A stretch of 64,000 nucleotides of DNA from an uncultured Alistipes sp. (GCF_910580175.1 NZ_CAJTXD010000003.1:1-64000), one strand, 5' to 3'. Counted from the first letter of the stretch, positions 1 to 8,921 are shown. The notes: generated by a model not told the origin, from the letters alone. Program-made: numbers and translations.

Positions 1-810
<810 letters not shown>

Positions 811-956
811 ATAAAATAATGTATTGTTAGAGTCCTGACTACTTCTATTCCCTTAAAGGAAATTGACAGATAAATACTACATTCTTTCTCTCAAAAATAA
901 CCAGTAATTCAAAGAACCTGTTGAAAAAATCCGCATTTTGCAATGCGAAAGGACTG

Positions 957-988
957 CAAAGATAAGTCATCTTTTTCAATCCTGCAAA
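957..988 (-). promoter_or_regulatory. rRNA operon promoter, proximal
   Basis: On the minus strand a perfect -7 box TATCTTTG (957-964) lies 20 bp downstream of a -33 TTTG (985-988). This matches the Bacteroidota housekeeping promoter consensus TTTG-N19-21-TAnnTTTG. It sits about 145 bp upstream of the 16S 5' end. Confidence 0.75.
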
Positions 989-1104
989 TATTTTTTCAAG
1001 AACGTTGCATTTTTTCCGAAATTCCACTGTTCGACCAAGGACTTCAAGCTCCTTTACGTCTACTCTCGATCTTTGCAAGAACCGTGTTTTCTCAAATGCG
1101 GATG

Positions 1105-1135
1105 CAAAGGTAGCGACATTTTTTGAATCTGCAAA
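1105..1135 (-). promoter_or_regulatory. rRNA operon promoter, distal
   Basis: A second minus-strand promoter has -7 TACCTTTG (1105-1112) and -33 TTTG (1132-1135) spaced by 19 bp. Its -33 surroundings (AAATATTTGCAG) repeat those of the proximal promoter, so the two are tandem near-copies, as is common for rRNA operons. No coding gene is convincing between 811 and 1419. Confidence 0.72.
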
Positions 1136-1323
1136 TATTTCCGCATCTTTTTTACACAAAAATGCAAAAAACCGCAACAAAAGAAGCCTACATATTATAT
1201 AATAGGCTACCTCGCGCGGTGCCGTTCCACAGCGAACCGGTGCGACTACAAACTAACAATCAAGCACATCGGCCCGCACCCGCCCGGCTGCCGGCTCTTT
1301 AAGCCGGTGAAGCCCCAAATAAA

Positions 1324-1355
1324 TTTGGCATTGCGCAATCCTTGCGCTATCTTTG
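1324..1355 (+). promoter_or_regulatory. lspA promoter
   Basis: TTTG at 1324-1327 is followed after 20 bp by TATCTTTG at 1348-1355, a perfect Bacteroidota promoter. It lies about 65 bp upstream of the chosen lspA ATG and points away from the rRNA operon. Confidence 0.75.
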
Positions 1356-1419
1356 CATCCGGACAAGCGCAGACCCGGAGCAACTCCGTCCGCTGCATGT
1401 CCGATTCACACGCATACCA

Positions 1420-2034
1420 ATGAACATCAAGAAAGTCTCTTTGCTCATCGTGCTGCTGCTCGCAGCCGATCAGGCGCTCAAAATATGGGTAAAGACCCAT
1501 CTGCAAATCAACGAAGCGATCATCGTCTTCCCCGACTGGTTCCAGATACGTTTCATCGAAAACAGCGGGGCGGCGTTCGGCATGCGCATCGCTTCGGCCG
1601 GTGCGTTCGATTGGGGTAAGTTGTTGCTGGGATTCTTCCGCATAGGACTGGCCGCCGCACTCGCCTGGCTGATCGGTCATCTGCTCCACAGCCGCAAAGA
1701 TACGCCCAAAGGGGTTATCGTCGGGCTGGCCTTGATCTTCGCCGGCGCCGTGGGCAACATCCTCGACAGCGCATTCTATGGATTGCTTTTCTCGGAATCG
1801 ACGCCTTATGAAGCAGCGCACTTCGGAGGCCATTATGCCGGCTTCATGATGGGCAAGGTGGTCGACATGTTCTACTTCCCGCTGTTCCAATGGAACAACG
1901 TGCCGCGTCTCCTGCGGTTCCTGGTCGACAGCAACAACTATTTCTTCGGCGCGATCTTCAATCTGGCCGACGCCTACATCTCTGTTGCCGTCGTCTATCT
2001 GCTTCTGTTTCAATATAGATTTCTCAACAAGTAG
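1420..2034 (+). CDS. lspA: Lipoprotein signal peptidase (signal peptidase II)
   Basis: This inner-membrane aspartyl protease removes signal peptides from lipid-modified prolipoproteins. The 204-residue product has an N-terminal membrane segment (residues about 5-20) and further hydrophobic helices. The two catalytic Asp motifs are both present: GNILDSAFYG, and FNLADAYIS near the C-terminus. It is longer than the enterobacterial protein (about 165 residues) because of an insert between the last helices. I chose the ATG at 1420 because it precedes the first membrane helix and lies downstream of the promoter at 1324-1355; the frame is open further upstream. Many lipoproteins in this window, including the fimbrial ones, would be its substrates. 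Confidence 0.95.
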   Translation: MNIKKVSLLIVLLLAADQALKIWVKTHLQINEAIIVFPDWFQIRFIENSGAAFGMRIASAGAFDWGKLLLGFFRIGLAAALAWLIGHLLHSRKDTPKGVIVGLALIFAGAVGNILDSAFYGLLFSESTPYEAAHFGGHYAGFMMGKVVDMFYFPLFQWNNVPRLLRFLVDSNNYFFGAIFNLADAYISVAVVYLLLFQYRFLNK

Positions 2035-2120
2035 CAGTTCCTCCAAACAGCTGCGACAGCGACGAATCCGCTCGAAAACATTGCAATCCAGTCATCACAA
2101 GGCATTTTTTATCCGCATTT

Positions 2121-2151
2121 TTTGGAGTTTCAAAAAAAAGCCCTATCTTTG
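2121..2151 (+). promoter_or_regulatory. tRNA-Leu promoter
   Basis: TTTG (2121-2124), a 19-bp spacer and TATCTTTG (2144-2151) lie 20 bp upstream of the tRNA 5' end. Confidence 0.75.
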
Positions 2152-2171
2152 CACTCCGTAAATCCTACCAT

Positions 2172-2253
2172 GCCCAGGTGGCGGAATAGGTAGACGCGCA
2201 CGTTTCAGGTGCGTGTGCCGCAAGGCGTGCAGGTTCGATTCCTGTCCTGGGCA
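2172..2253 (+). tRNA. tRNA-Leu (anticodon CAG)
   Basis: This is an 82-nt class II tRNA. The acceptor stem pairs GCCCAGG with CCTGGGC (2246-2252), followed by discriminator A. The anticodon stem CACGT/GCGTG closes the loop TTCAGGT, giving anticodon CAG. A variable arm follows, and the T arm contains GGTTCGATTCC. CCA is not encoded. It has its own promoter and terminator, so it is a single-tRNA unit. Confidence 0.95.
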
Positions 2254-2257
2254 CTGA

Positions 2258-2296
2258 CCCCCGTTGAACGAATGTTCAACGGGGGTTTTGCTTTTG
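2258..2296 (+). terminator. Rho-independent terminator of tRNA-Leu
   Basis: A perfect 12-bp stem (2258-2269 with 2274-2285, loop GAAT) is followed by TTTTGCTTTT. Confidence 0.88.
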
Positions 2297-2623
2297 CTGC
2301 CGATCGTCGACTTCCCGACCCTGGCCTCGGGCCAACGACCCTGCCCATACTATTTCAGCACAGCTCACAGCCGAATCCCGCTACTTCCGACAGCAACCCG
2401 CAGACCAAATCATCTTGTATGGATTCCCACTATAAGGAGAGCACTACGGCCTTGTCGTTCTTCAACGGCCCCAATCCCTTCCTATTCCCGTACTTATTGC
2501 ACTGCGAACTGCCGGAATTCGATTTCCGACACATCGATAGGCGGATAACACACCCCTATTCTTTTATATGGCAGCCGTGCAAGCCGCCAACAACTATTAA
2601 AAACCACATCCGACAGAAATCAT
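2297..2623. other. Intergenic, no gene recognised
   Basis: The open frames here overlap the tRNA or its terminator and have no recognisable domain. I see no promoter match or strong structure. It separates the rightward tRNA unit from the 3' end of the leftward ribosomal cluster. Confidence 0.5.
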
Positions 2624-2662
2624 AGTATAAAAAACGTATGGCGCCCTTACGGGCGCCATACG
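2624..2662 (-). terminator. Terminator of the ribosomal protein cluster
   Basis: A perfect 12-bp stem (2635-2646 with 2651-2662, loop of 4) is followed on the minus strand by TTTTTTATA. It lies just past the rplQ stop codon and closes the alpha operon. Confidence 0.88.
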
Positions 2663-2698
2663 ACTTTTACAGGGGGCACGGCGAGCCGTGCTCCGAAA

Positions 2699-3310
2699 CT
2701 ACATTTTCTTGCCGACGTTGGTCTTCTTGGCAACCTTGGGAGCAGCCGTCTTGGCGGCAGCAGCCTTGGGAGCCTTCGGAGCAGCGGCCTTCTTCGGTGC
2801 AGCAGCTTTTTTGGGCGCGGCCTTAGCGGTCTCGGCACCGTCGACAACGGTAGCCTCCTCTACAGCATCCGTCGTCTTCTTGGCGCGCGAACGACGCGTC
2901 TTGGGCTTCGCCTCGGCAGCAGCCGCAGGTGCGATACCCAGCGTGTAGGCATCGTTGAAGTCCACGAACTCGATGATGCACATGTCGGCACCGTCGCCCA
3001 ACCGGAAGCCGGTCTTCAGAATGCGGGTGTAACCGCCAGGACGCTCGGCAATCTTCGGAGCGATCGTGCGGAACAGCTCCGTCACGGCCTCCTTCTGCTT
3101 GAGGTACGAGAAAACAACACGGCGCGAGTGGGTCGTGTCCTCTTTCGACTTGGTAACCAGCGGCTCGACGAACATGCGCACAGCCTTGGCTTTGGCAACG
3201 GTGGTCTCGATGCGCTTATGCAGGATAAGCGACGACGCCATGTTCGAGAGCATCGCTTTGCGGTGTCCCGCCTGACGGCCGAGGTGGTTGAAATTCTTAT
3301 TGTGTCTCAT
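2699..3310 (-). CDS. rplQ: 50S ribosomal protein L17 with Ala/Lys-rich tail
   Basis: L17 binds 23S rRNA near the exit-tunnel side of the large subunit. The first 120 or so residues are typical L17 (start MRHNKNFNHLGR, later GGYTRI). The remaining 80 residues are an extension made mostly of A, K, P and T with repeats such as KKAAAPKKAAAP, so the protein is 203 residues against about 120-130 in E. coli. It is the last gene of the cluster, 3 bp after rpoA and before the terminator. The tail may be disordered and bind rRNA; that is inference. Confidence 0.97.
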   Translation of the reverse strand: MRHNKNFNHLGRQAGHRKAMLSNMASSLILHKRIETTVAKAKAVRMFVEPLVTKSKEDTTHSRRVVFSYLKQKEAVTELFRTIAPKIAERPGGYTRILKTGFRLGDGADMCIIEFVDFNDAYTLGIAPAAAAEAKPKTRRSRAKKTTDAVEEATVVDGAETAKAAPKKAAAPKKAAAPKAPKAAAAKTAAPKVAKKTNVGKKM

Positions 3311-3313
3311 AAG

Positions 3314-4306
3314 TTAATCTTTGTCAAGTTTGTAGATAGATACATCCATACCGAACTTCAGGTTCAAGGAAGCCAGCAACTCGTCGAGTTCCGTCAACGA
3401 CTTCTTGCCGAAGTTCCGGAACTTCAGCAGGTCGTTGCGGTTGAGCTTTACCAGATCGCCCACCGTATCCACGTCGGCAGCTTTCAGACAGTTCAGGGCG
3501 CGAACGCTCAAGTCCTGGTCGGAGAGCTTGGTCTTCAACAGCTGACGCATGTGGAGCACGTCTTCATCGAACTCCTCGGCACCGTTGTTATCCTCCATGT
3601 TTACGGTAATTTTCTCGTCGGAGAAAAGCATGAAATGCTGAATGAGAATCTTGGCGGCCTCCTTCAAAGCCTCCTTGGGGTGGATCGATCCGTCGGTCGT
3701 AATCTCCAGATTCAACTTTTCGTAGTCGGTCTTCTGCTCGACGCGGTAGTTCTCGATGGCGTACTTCACGTTTTTGATGGGCGTGAAGATCGAGTCGATC
3801 GGCAGGGTGCCGATTTCGGCCTCGGCAGGCGCGTTCTCCTCGGCGGGCACGTAACCGCGGCCCTTGCCGATCGTCAGCGTCATCTGCATCTTCGTACCGG
3901 GAGCCAGGTGGCAAATTACCAGATCGGGATTCAGCACCTTGAAGAACGAAAGATAATTCGAAATGTATCCGGCAGTCAGCTCCGTCACACCCGCAACGTT
4001 AATGGAGACCTTCTCGGCATCCTGATTGTCGACTGTGCGGATAAAACGAACCTGCTTGAGCTTGAGGATGATATTGAGCATATCTTCCATCACTCCGGGG
4101 ATAGCGGCAAACTCGTGATCGACACCGGCCACCTTGACAGTCGTGATCGCATAGCCCTCCAGCGAGGAGAGCAGAATACGACGCAAAGCATTACCGACAG
4201 TCATCCCGAATCCAGGCTCCAGCGGTCGGAATTCGAACTTTCCGAACGACGAAGTGGATTCGAGCATAATAACCTTCTCAGGTTTCTGGAATGCTAATAT
4301 TGCCAT
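3314..4306 (-). CDS. rpoA: DNA-directed RNA polymerase subunit alpha
   Basis: The alpha subunit dimerises to nucleate RNA polymerase assembly, and its C-terminal domain contacts DNA and activators. The 330-residue product has the N-terminal dimerisation domain (RPLEPGFGMTVGNALRRILLSS near residue 28) and the C-terminal helix-hairpin-helix domain (LSVRALNCLKAADVDTVGDL, then FRNFGKKSLTELDE). It sits between rpsD and rplQ as in most bacteria. Confidence 0.98.
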   Translation of the reverse strand: MAILAFQKPEKVIMLESTSSFGKFEFRPLEPGFGMTVGNALRRILLSSLEGYAITTVKVAGVDHEFAAIPGVMEDMLNIILKLKQVRFIRTVDNQDAEKVSINVAGVTELTAGYISNYLSFFKVLNPDLVICHLAPGTKMQMTLTIGKGRGYVPAEENAPAEAEIGTLPIDSIFTPIKNVKYAIENYRVEQKTDYEKLNLEITTDGSIHPKEALKEAAKILIQHFMLFSDEKITVNMEDNNGAEEFDEDVLHMRQLLKTKLSDQDLSVRALNCLKAADVDTVGDLVKLNRNDLLKFRNFGKKSLTELDELLASLNLKFGMDVSIYKLDKD

Positions 4307-4331
4307 AACAATGAAAGTGAATTTTTGATTA

Positions 4332-4940
4332 CTACTTCGAGTACAACTCGACGATGAGCTGTTCCTTGATGTTCTCCGGAATCTCCTCGCGTTCGGGCTT
4401 CTGGAGGAACTTGCCGCTCATCGAAGCGTTGTCCCACGCCAGCCATGCGTAACGGCTGCGGGCCGCACCGGCCAACGAAGCGGCGATCACTTCCAGGCTC
4501 TTCGACTTCTCACGAACCGACACCACGTCGCCGGCGCGCAACGAATAGGAAGGAATGTTTACCACATTGCCGTTTACGCAGATGTGACGGTGCGAAACAA
4601 GCTGACGGGCCGCAGCGCGCGTCGGGGCGATGCCCAAACGGTACACCACGTTGTCCAGGCGGCATTCGAGCAGCTTCAGCAAGTTTTCGCCCGTGATACC
4701 GCCCATGCGGGCAGCCTGTTCGTAGGTGCGCGAGAACTGCTTCTCCAGCAAACCGTACGTATACTTAGCCTTCTGCTTCTCGCTGAGCTGCGTGCCGTAC
4801 TCCGACACCTTCTTGCGCTTGCGTGCCAGACCGTGCTGTCCGGGAGGGAAGTTGCGCTTTTCGAGCACCTTGTCCGCCCCGTAAATGGCTTCGCCGAATT
4901 TTCTGGCGATCTTCGATTTTGGTCCTATGTATTTTCCCAT
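4332..4940 (-). CDS. rpsD: 30S ribosomal protein S4 (zinc-free form)
   Basis: S4 nucleates 30S assembly on the 5' domain of 16S rRNA and is the alpha-operon repressor in enterobacteria. The product has 202 residues. The N-terminus MGKYIGPKSKIARKFGE lacks the cysteines of zinc-binding S4. The S4 RNA-binding fold follows at about residues 90-150 (LDNVVYRLG, RQLVSHRHICVNG). It is the natural candidate ligand for the RNA fold upstream of rpsM (5802-5884), by analogy with E. coli. Confidence 0.98.
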   Translation of the reverse strand: MGKYIGPKSKIARKFGEAIYGADKVLEKRNFPPGQHGLARKRKKVSEYGTQLSEKQKAKYTYGLLEKQFSRTYEQAARMGGITGENLLKLLECRLDNVVYRLGIAPTRAAARQLVSHRHICVNGNVVNIPSYSLRAGDVVSVREKSKSLEVIAASLAGAARSRYAWLAWDNASMSGKFLQKPEREEIPENIKEQLIVELYSK

Positions 4941-4994
4941 GGTCTTTTACGAATTAAATAACTGTAAGATTTTACCCTGTCCTCGTCGCACGAA

Positions 4995-5384
4995 CTACAC
5001 ACGACGGCGGTTGGGAGCGCGGCAGCCGTTGTGCGGCAGCGGTGTGACGTCGATGATCTCCATCACTTCGATGCCGGCGCCGTGGATCGTACGCACGGCC
5101 GACTCGCGGCCGGCACCCGGTCCCTTGACGTAGACCTTGACCTTGCGCAGACCCATGTCGTAAGCGACCTTGGCGCAATCGGCGGCCGAAGTCTGAGCGG
5201 CATAGGGAGTATTCTTCTTCGAACCACGGAAACCCATCTTGCCGGCCGAAGACCAGCTGATCACATCGCCGTTCTCGTTGGTGATCGTGATGATTACGTT
5301 GTTGAAAGTCGAATGTACATAGGCATTGCCCATGGCACCCACCTTGACAACCTTTTTCTTGACTGTTCCAGTTTTCTTTGCCAT
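4995..5384 (-). CDS. rpsK: 30S ribosomal protein S11
   Basis: S11 lies on the 30S platform near the mRNA exit region. The 129-residue protein has a basic start (MAKKTGTVKKKVVK) and family motifs such as STFNNVIITITN and GPGAGRESAVR. It ends with the usual basic tail (HNGCRAPNRRRV). It lies 13 bp downstream of rpsM. Confidence 0.98.
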   Translation of the reverse strand: MAKKTGTVKKKVVKVGAMGNAYVHSTFNNVIITITNENGDVISWSSAGKMGFRGSKKNTPYAAQTSAADCAKVAYDMGLRKVKVYVKGPGAGRESAVRTIHGAGIEVMEIIDVTPLPHNGCRAPNRRRV

Positions 5385-5397
5385 AATTCTCTAAAGA

Positions 5398-5778
5398 TTA
5401 CTTTGTTGCCTTTTTCTTGTTAGCGACGGTCTTCTTGCGGCCCTTGCGGGTGCGGGCGTTGTTCTTGGTCGACTGTCCGCGAACGGGAAGACCCAGGCGA
5501 TGACGGATGCCGCGGTAGCAACCGATGTCCATCAGGCGCTTGATGTTGAGCTGCACGGCCGAACGGCATTCGCCCTCGACCTTGATGCCCATTTCGGCGA
5601 TCGTCGAACGGATGGCGCCCACCTGGTCGTCCGTCCAGTCCTGAACCTTGACGTCGTAGCTGATACCAGCTCCGTCGAGAATCTTGCGAGCCGTCGAACG
5701 ACCGACACCATAAATATAGGTCAGGCCGATCTCGCCTCTCTTGTTTTTGGGTAAATCTACACCAACTATACGTGCCAT
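5398..5778 (-). CDS. rpsM: 30S ribosomal protein S13
   Basis: S13 sits in the 30S head and contacts the P-site tRNA and L5. The 126-residue form begins MARIVGVDLPKNKRGEIGL and has the GIGRSTA-like stretch (YGVGRSTARKIL) and RGIRHRLGLPVRGQ. The frame stays open for 27 codons upstream, but those codons read through the RNA fold at 5802-5884 and do not resemble S13, so the ATG at 5778 is chosen. It is the first gene of the rpsM-rpsK-rpsD-rpoA-rplQ block. Confidence 0.97.
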   Translation of the reverse strand: MARIVGVDLPKNKRGEIGLTYIYGVGRSTARKILDGAGISYDVKVQDWTDDQVGAIRSTIAEMGIKVEGECRSAVQLNIKRLMDIGCYRGIRHRLGLPVRGQSTKNNARTRKGRKKTVANKKKATK

Positions 5779-5801
5779 AAAAATTCTTTTTCTTTTGATG
5801 C

Positions 5802-5884
5802 GATCATAGACCCTGCATAGGGTCGGCGGCAGGCGGATCGGAAGATCCGGGTCGTGCAACGCCGAACTGCCGGCACGATGATCG
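5802..5884 (-). promoter_or_regulatory. Multibranched RNA fold upstream of rpsM, candidate r-protein leader
   Basis: On the transcribed strand the rpmJ-rpsM spacer folds compactly. A closing helix CGATCAT/ATGATCG (5878-5884 with 5802-5808) encloses three hairpins. These are CGTGC/GCACG with an inner GCCG/CGGC (5853-5877), CGGATC-TTCC-GATCCG (5836-5851) and GACCCT-ATGC-AGGGTC (5811-5826). All stems pair perfectly apart from an internal loop in the first. The fold ends 23 nt before the rpsM ATG. In E. coli S4 represses this operon by binding RNA at this position. That this RNA is an S4 target is inference. Confidence 0.6.
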
Positions 5885-5910
5885 TCTTACTTTAACTTAC
5901 ATGTGAAATA

Positions 5911-6027
5911 CTACCCCTGGCGCATCTTGAACTTGGGATTCTTCTTGCAAATGACGTAAAGTTTGCCCTTACGCTTCACAATCTTGCAATCCTCGCTGCG
6001 CTTCTTGATGGATGCTTTTACTTTCAT
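5911..6027 (-). CDS. rpmJ: 50S ribosomal protein L36 (zinc-free form)
   Basis: The 38-residue product starts MKVKASIKKRSEDCKIVKR and ends NPKFKMRQG, matching L36 in full. The usual CxxC...C...H zinc site is incomplete: the first Cys is Ser and the His is Phe, so it is the zinc-independent form often seen in Bacteroidota. L36 stabilises 23S rRNA on the large subunit. It lies 14 bp after infA and 132 bp before rpsM. Confidence 0.96.
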   Translation of the reverse strand: MKVKASIKKRSEDCKIVKRKGKLYVICKKNPKFKMRQG

Positions 6028-6041
6028 AGTCTTAAAGCGAT

Positions 6042-6263
6042 CTAATTTTTGTACCTGAAAGATATACGTCCTTTCGAAAGATCATAGGGCGTCATCTCCA
6101 CTTTTACTTTATCCCCGGGAAGAATCTTGATGTAGTGCATGCGCATCTTTCCGGAGATGTGGGCCGTCAAGACGTGGCCGTTGTCCAATTCGACGCGGAA
6201 CATCGCGTTCGACAAGGCCTCGATGATCGTGCCGTCGCGTTCGATAGCAGCTTGTTTTGCCAT
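6042..6263 (-). CDS. infA: Translation initiation factor IF-1
   Basis: IF-1 occupies the A site of the 30S subunit during initiation and assists IF-2 and IF-3. The 73-residue S1/OB-fold protein reads MAKQAAIERDGTIIEALSNA and later HISGKMRMHYIKILPGDKV, close to the canonical family. It starts 6 bp after the map stop codon. Confidence 0.98.
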   Translation of the reverse strand: MAKQAAIERDGTIIEALSNAMFRVELDNGHVLTAHISGKMRMHYIKILPGDKVKVEMTPYDLSKGRISFRYKN

Positions 6264-6269
6264 TGAGTC

Positions 6270-7046
6270 TTAGTTGTTTAGTACCTGTTCGATGATGCTG
6301 AAATCCGTCAGCACATCGGGGCCGTTCTTCCGCACGGCCACTGCGAATTCGTAGTGTGCCGCAGGTTTGCGGTCCCGGGTGCGTACCGTCCAGCCGTCGC
6401 GCTCGAAAACCACCGCTTTGTTCCCCATGTTGATCATGGGTTCGATACAGATTACCATGCCCTCCTTCAAGAGCGGCCCGCGGCCTCGTGCGCCGAAATT
6501 GGGAACCCCGGGGTCTTCGTGCATCCTGCGACCCAAACCGTGTCCCTCCAGTTCGCGCACCACGCCGTAGCCCGAATGCTCAGCGTGCTCTTGTACGGCT
6601 GCCGACACGTCGCCTACGCGGTTGCCGGCTTTCGCCTGGGCTGTACCTTTATAAAGAGCCTCTTTGGTAACGTCCATCAGCCGCCGTACTTCCTCGGCGA
6701 CCTCTCCCACGGCGAACGTATACGCCGAATCACCAACAAACCCCTTCATAAACGTACCGCAATCGACCGAAACGATGTCGCCCTCCTTGAGGACGCAATC
6801 GGCGGACGGGATACCGTGAACTACCTGTTCGTTAACCGAAACGCACAACGAAGCGGGAAATCCCTGATATCCGAGGAAAGCGGGAACTGCTCCGTGCGCG
6901 CGGATGAACTCCTCGGCGATGCGGTCCAACTCCAGGGTCGTGACGCCCGGACGAATGTGGCGCCCCACTTCGGCCAGCGTCTGCGACACCAGGATGTTGT
7001 TCTCGCGGAGCAACTCGATTTCCTCGTCTGTCTTCAGATAGATCAT
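6270..7046 (-). CDS. map: Methionine aminopeptidase, type I
   Basis: This enzyme removes the initiator Met from nascent proteins. The 258-residue protein is a single M24 pita-bread domain. The metal and catalytic residues are visible: His in VVHGIPS, Asp pair in VSVDCGTFMKGFVGDSAY, His in GHGLGRRMHEDP, Glu in CIEPM and Glu in HYEFAVAV. It lacks the N-terminal zinc or SH3 extension of type Ib/Ic forms. It follows secY by 29 bp; the adk gene found between secY and map in many Firmicutes is absent. Confidence 0.97.
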   Translation of the reverse strand: MIYLKTDEEIELLRENNILVSQTLAEVGRHIRPGVTTLELDRIAEEFIRAHGAVPAFLGYQGFPASLCVSVNEQVVHGIPSADCVLKEGDIVSVDCGTFMKGFVGDSAYTFAVGEVAEEVRRLMDVTKEALYKGTAQAKAGNRVGDVSAAVQEHAEHSGYGVVRELEGHGLGRRMHEDPGVPNFGARGRGPLLKEGMVICIEPMINMGNKAVVFERDGWTVRTRDRKPAAHYEFAVAVRKNGPDVLTDFSIIEQVLNN

Positions 7047-7075
7047 TCTTCGCTAAGAATCTCTTCGGAAAACTA

Positions 7076-8452
7076 CTAATGACGCCCCTGGATGCGGCCG
7101 GTCTTCATCAGACCGTCGTAATGGCGCATCAAGAGGTAGCTCTCTATCTGCTTGAGAGTGTCGAGCACCACGCCGACCATGATCAGCAGCGACGTACCTC
7201 CGTAGAAGTAGGCGAACGCCTGCTGGATGCCCAGGAACCGCATGGCCAGAGCGGGCAGGATCGCCACGATGGCCAGGAAGAACGAGCCGGGAAGCGTGAT
7301 GCGCGTCATGATGGTGTCGATGTAGTTCACGGTCTGCTTGCCCGGTTTCACTCCCGGGATGAAGCCGCCGTTGCGTTTCATGTCATCGGCCATCATTTGA
7401 GGGTTGATGATAATCGCCGTGTAGAAGTAGGTGAAAGCGATTACCAGCACTGCGAGCGTGAAGTTGTACCAGAAACCGGTCATCGAGCTGAAAGCAGCCG
7501 CGAAAGCCGTTCCCGAGAACAACGCCGGAATAAACATCAATGCCTGCGCGAAGATGATGGGCATCACATTCGCAGCATTCATCTTCAGAGGGATGTACTG
7601 ACGTACGCCTCCGTACTGTTTGTTGCCGACGATCCGCTTCGCATACTGCACAGGCACCTTGCGGACGGCCTGCACCAGAGCGATCGTTGCCATGAAGACC
7701 AGGAACAGAAGCACCAGTTCGAGGATCAGCATGATGGCGCTGCCCGAGGCGGTCTGGAAGCGCGCGTTGACCTCGGCCAACAGGGCGTGCGGCAGACGGG
7801 CCACGATACCGATCATGATGATGAGCGAAATGCCGTTTCCGATACCTTTGTCAGTGATCTTCTCGCCCAGCCACATGATGAACATGGTGCCGGCGATAAG
7901 AATCGTCGTCGCATAGGCAACGAAAAGGAACGTATTGCCGTAGACGAACGCGGTGGGTTCCTGATGATAGAGGTTGGCGATGTATGCCGGCCCCTGGATC
8001 AACAGCACGCCGATAGTCAGGAAGCGCGTCCACTGATTCATCTTGCGGCGGCCGCTCTCACCCTCCTTCTGCATCTTCTGGAAATACGGAATCATCATGC
8101 CCATGAGCTGGATGATGATCGAGGCGGTGATATACGGCATGACTCCGAGCGCCAAGATCGCGGCGTTGCCGAACGCGCCGCCGGAGAAGATGTTCAACAG
8201 ACCCAGAAGTCCGTTGCCCTCCAGCTGGCTGGCATACGCCGACCCTTCGCCCAAGGCGTTGGGATTGATGCCCGGAATCACGACGAAACTGCCCAAGCGG
8301 TAGACCAGCAGCAGCCCGATCGTGTACAGGACACGTTTGCGCAGCTCCTCGATCTTGTAGATGTTCTTGAGCGTTTCAACCAATTTCTTGTTGGTCGCCA
8401 AAAGGGCGATGAGCACCAAAAAGACGATACCAACAACGAGATACTGATTCAT
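7076..8452 (-). CDS. secY: Protein translocase subunit SecY with extra N-terminal hydrophobic segment
   Basis: SecY is the channel of the Sec translocon in the inner membrane. The 458-residue protein has the expected ten-helix core, with YRLGSFVVIPGINP in the first helix/plug region, QLMGMMIPYFQKMQKEGESG, and the C-terminal ESYLLMRHYDGLMKTGRIQG. Before the usual cytosolic start (KKLVETLKNIYKIEELRKR) lies an additional hydrophobic stretch at residues 3-20 (QYLVVGIVFLVLIALLA). The ATG at 8452 is 22 bp from rplO and fits the operon spacing, so the extension is probably real, but a start nearer the KKLVETL region cannot be excluded. Confidence 0.95.
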   Translation of the reverse strand: MNQYLVVGIVFLVLIALLATNKKLVETLKNIYKIEELRKRVLYTIGLLLVYRLGSFVVIPGINPNALGEGSAYASQLEGNGLLGLLNIFSGGAFGNAAILALGVMPYITASIIIQLMGMMIPYFQKMQKEGESGRRKMNQWTRFLTIGVLLIQGPAYIANLYHQEPTAFVYGNTFLFVAYATTILIAGTMFIMWLGEKITDKGIGNGISLIIMIGIVARLPHALLAEVNARFQTASGSAIMLILELVLLFLVFMATIALVQAVRKVPVQYAKRIVGNKQYGGVRQYIPLKMNAANVMPIIFAQALMFIPALFSGTAFAAAFSSMTGFWYNFTLAVLVIAFTYFYTAIIINPQMMADDMKRNGGFIPGVKPGKQTVNYIDTIMTRITLPGSFFLAIVAILPALAMRFLGIQQAFAYFYGGTSLLIMVGVVLDTLKQIESYLLMRHYDGLMKTGRIQGRH

Positions 8453-8474
8453 AATTGTGGGATTCTAAGATTCC

Positions 8475-8921
8475 TTACAGTTTTTCGACGCTGCCCCCGG
8501 CGGCCGCGATGGCCTCCTGGGCGCTCTTCGAGAAAGCGTGGGCCTTGACTGTCAGCGCCTTGGTCAGCTGACCGTTGCCCAGGATCTTCACCTTGTCGTT
8601 CGACGAGATGAAACCTGCGCCTACGAGCGTCTCGACCGTGATCTCCGAGAGCGACTTCTTGCCGGCCAGCTCTTCGAGCGTCGAAAGGTTGATCGCCTTG
8701 AATTCCACACGCTTCAAGTTAGTGAAGCCGAACTTCGGAAGACGACGCTGCAAGGGCATCTGACCGCCCTCGAATCCCAGCTTGCGCGAGTAGCCCGAAC
8801 GCGACTGCGCGCCCTTGTTACCACGGGTCGAATAACCGCCGTGGCCCGAACCTGCACCGCGGCCGATTCGCTTGTCGTGGTGCGTAGAACCCTTTGCGGG
8901 TTTCAGATTATTGAGTTCCAT
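8475..8921 (-). CDS. rplO: 50S ribosomal protein L15
   Basis: L15 is a late assembly protein of the large subunit. The 148-residue product starts MELNNLKPAKGSTHHDKRIG, followed by the Gly/Arg-rich segment GAGSGHGGYSTRGNKG and FEGGQMPLQRRLPKFGF, all typical. The C-terminal half is the usual L15/L18e-like globular domain. Confidence 0.98.
   Translation of the reverse strand: MELNNLKPAKGSTHHDKRIGRGAGSGHGGYSTRGNKGAQSRSGYSRKLGFEGGQMPLQRRLPKFGFTNLKRVEFKAINLSTLEELAGKKSLSEITVETLVGAGFISSNDKVKILGNGQLTKALTVKAHAFSKSAQEAIAAAGGSVEKL

Noticed and set aside
2209..2625. Open frame of 138 codons on plus
   Set aside because: It overlaps the tRNA-Leu and its terminator, and the translation has no domain or signal features.
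3128..4297. Long plus-strand frame opposite rplQ and rpoA
   Set aside because: It is the antisense reading of strongly conserved genes; its composition is that of a shadow frame.
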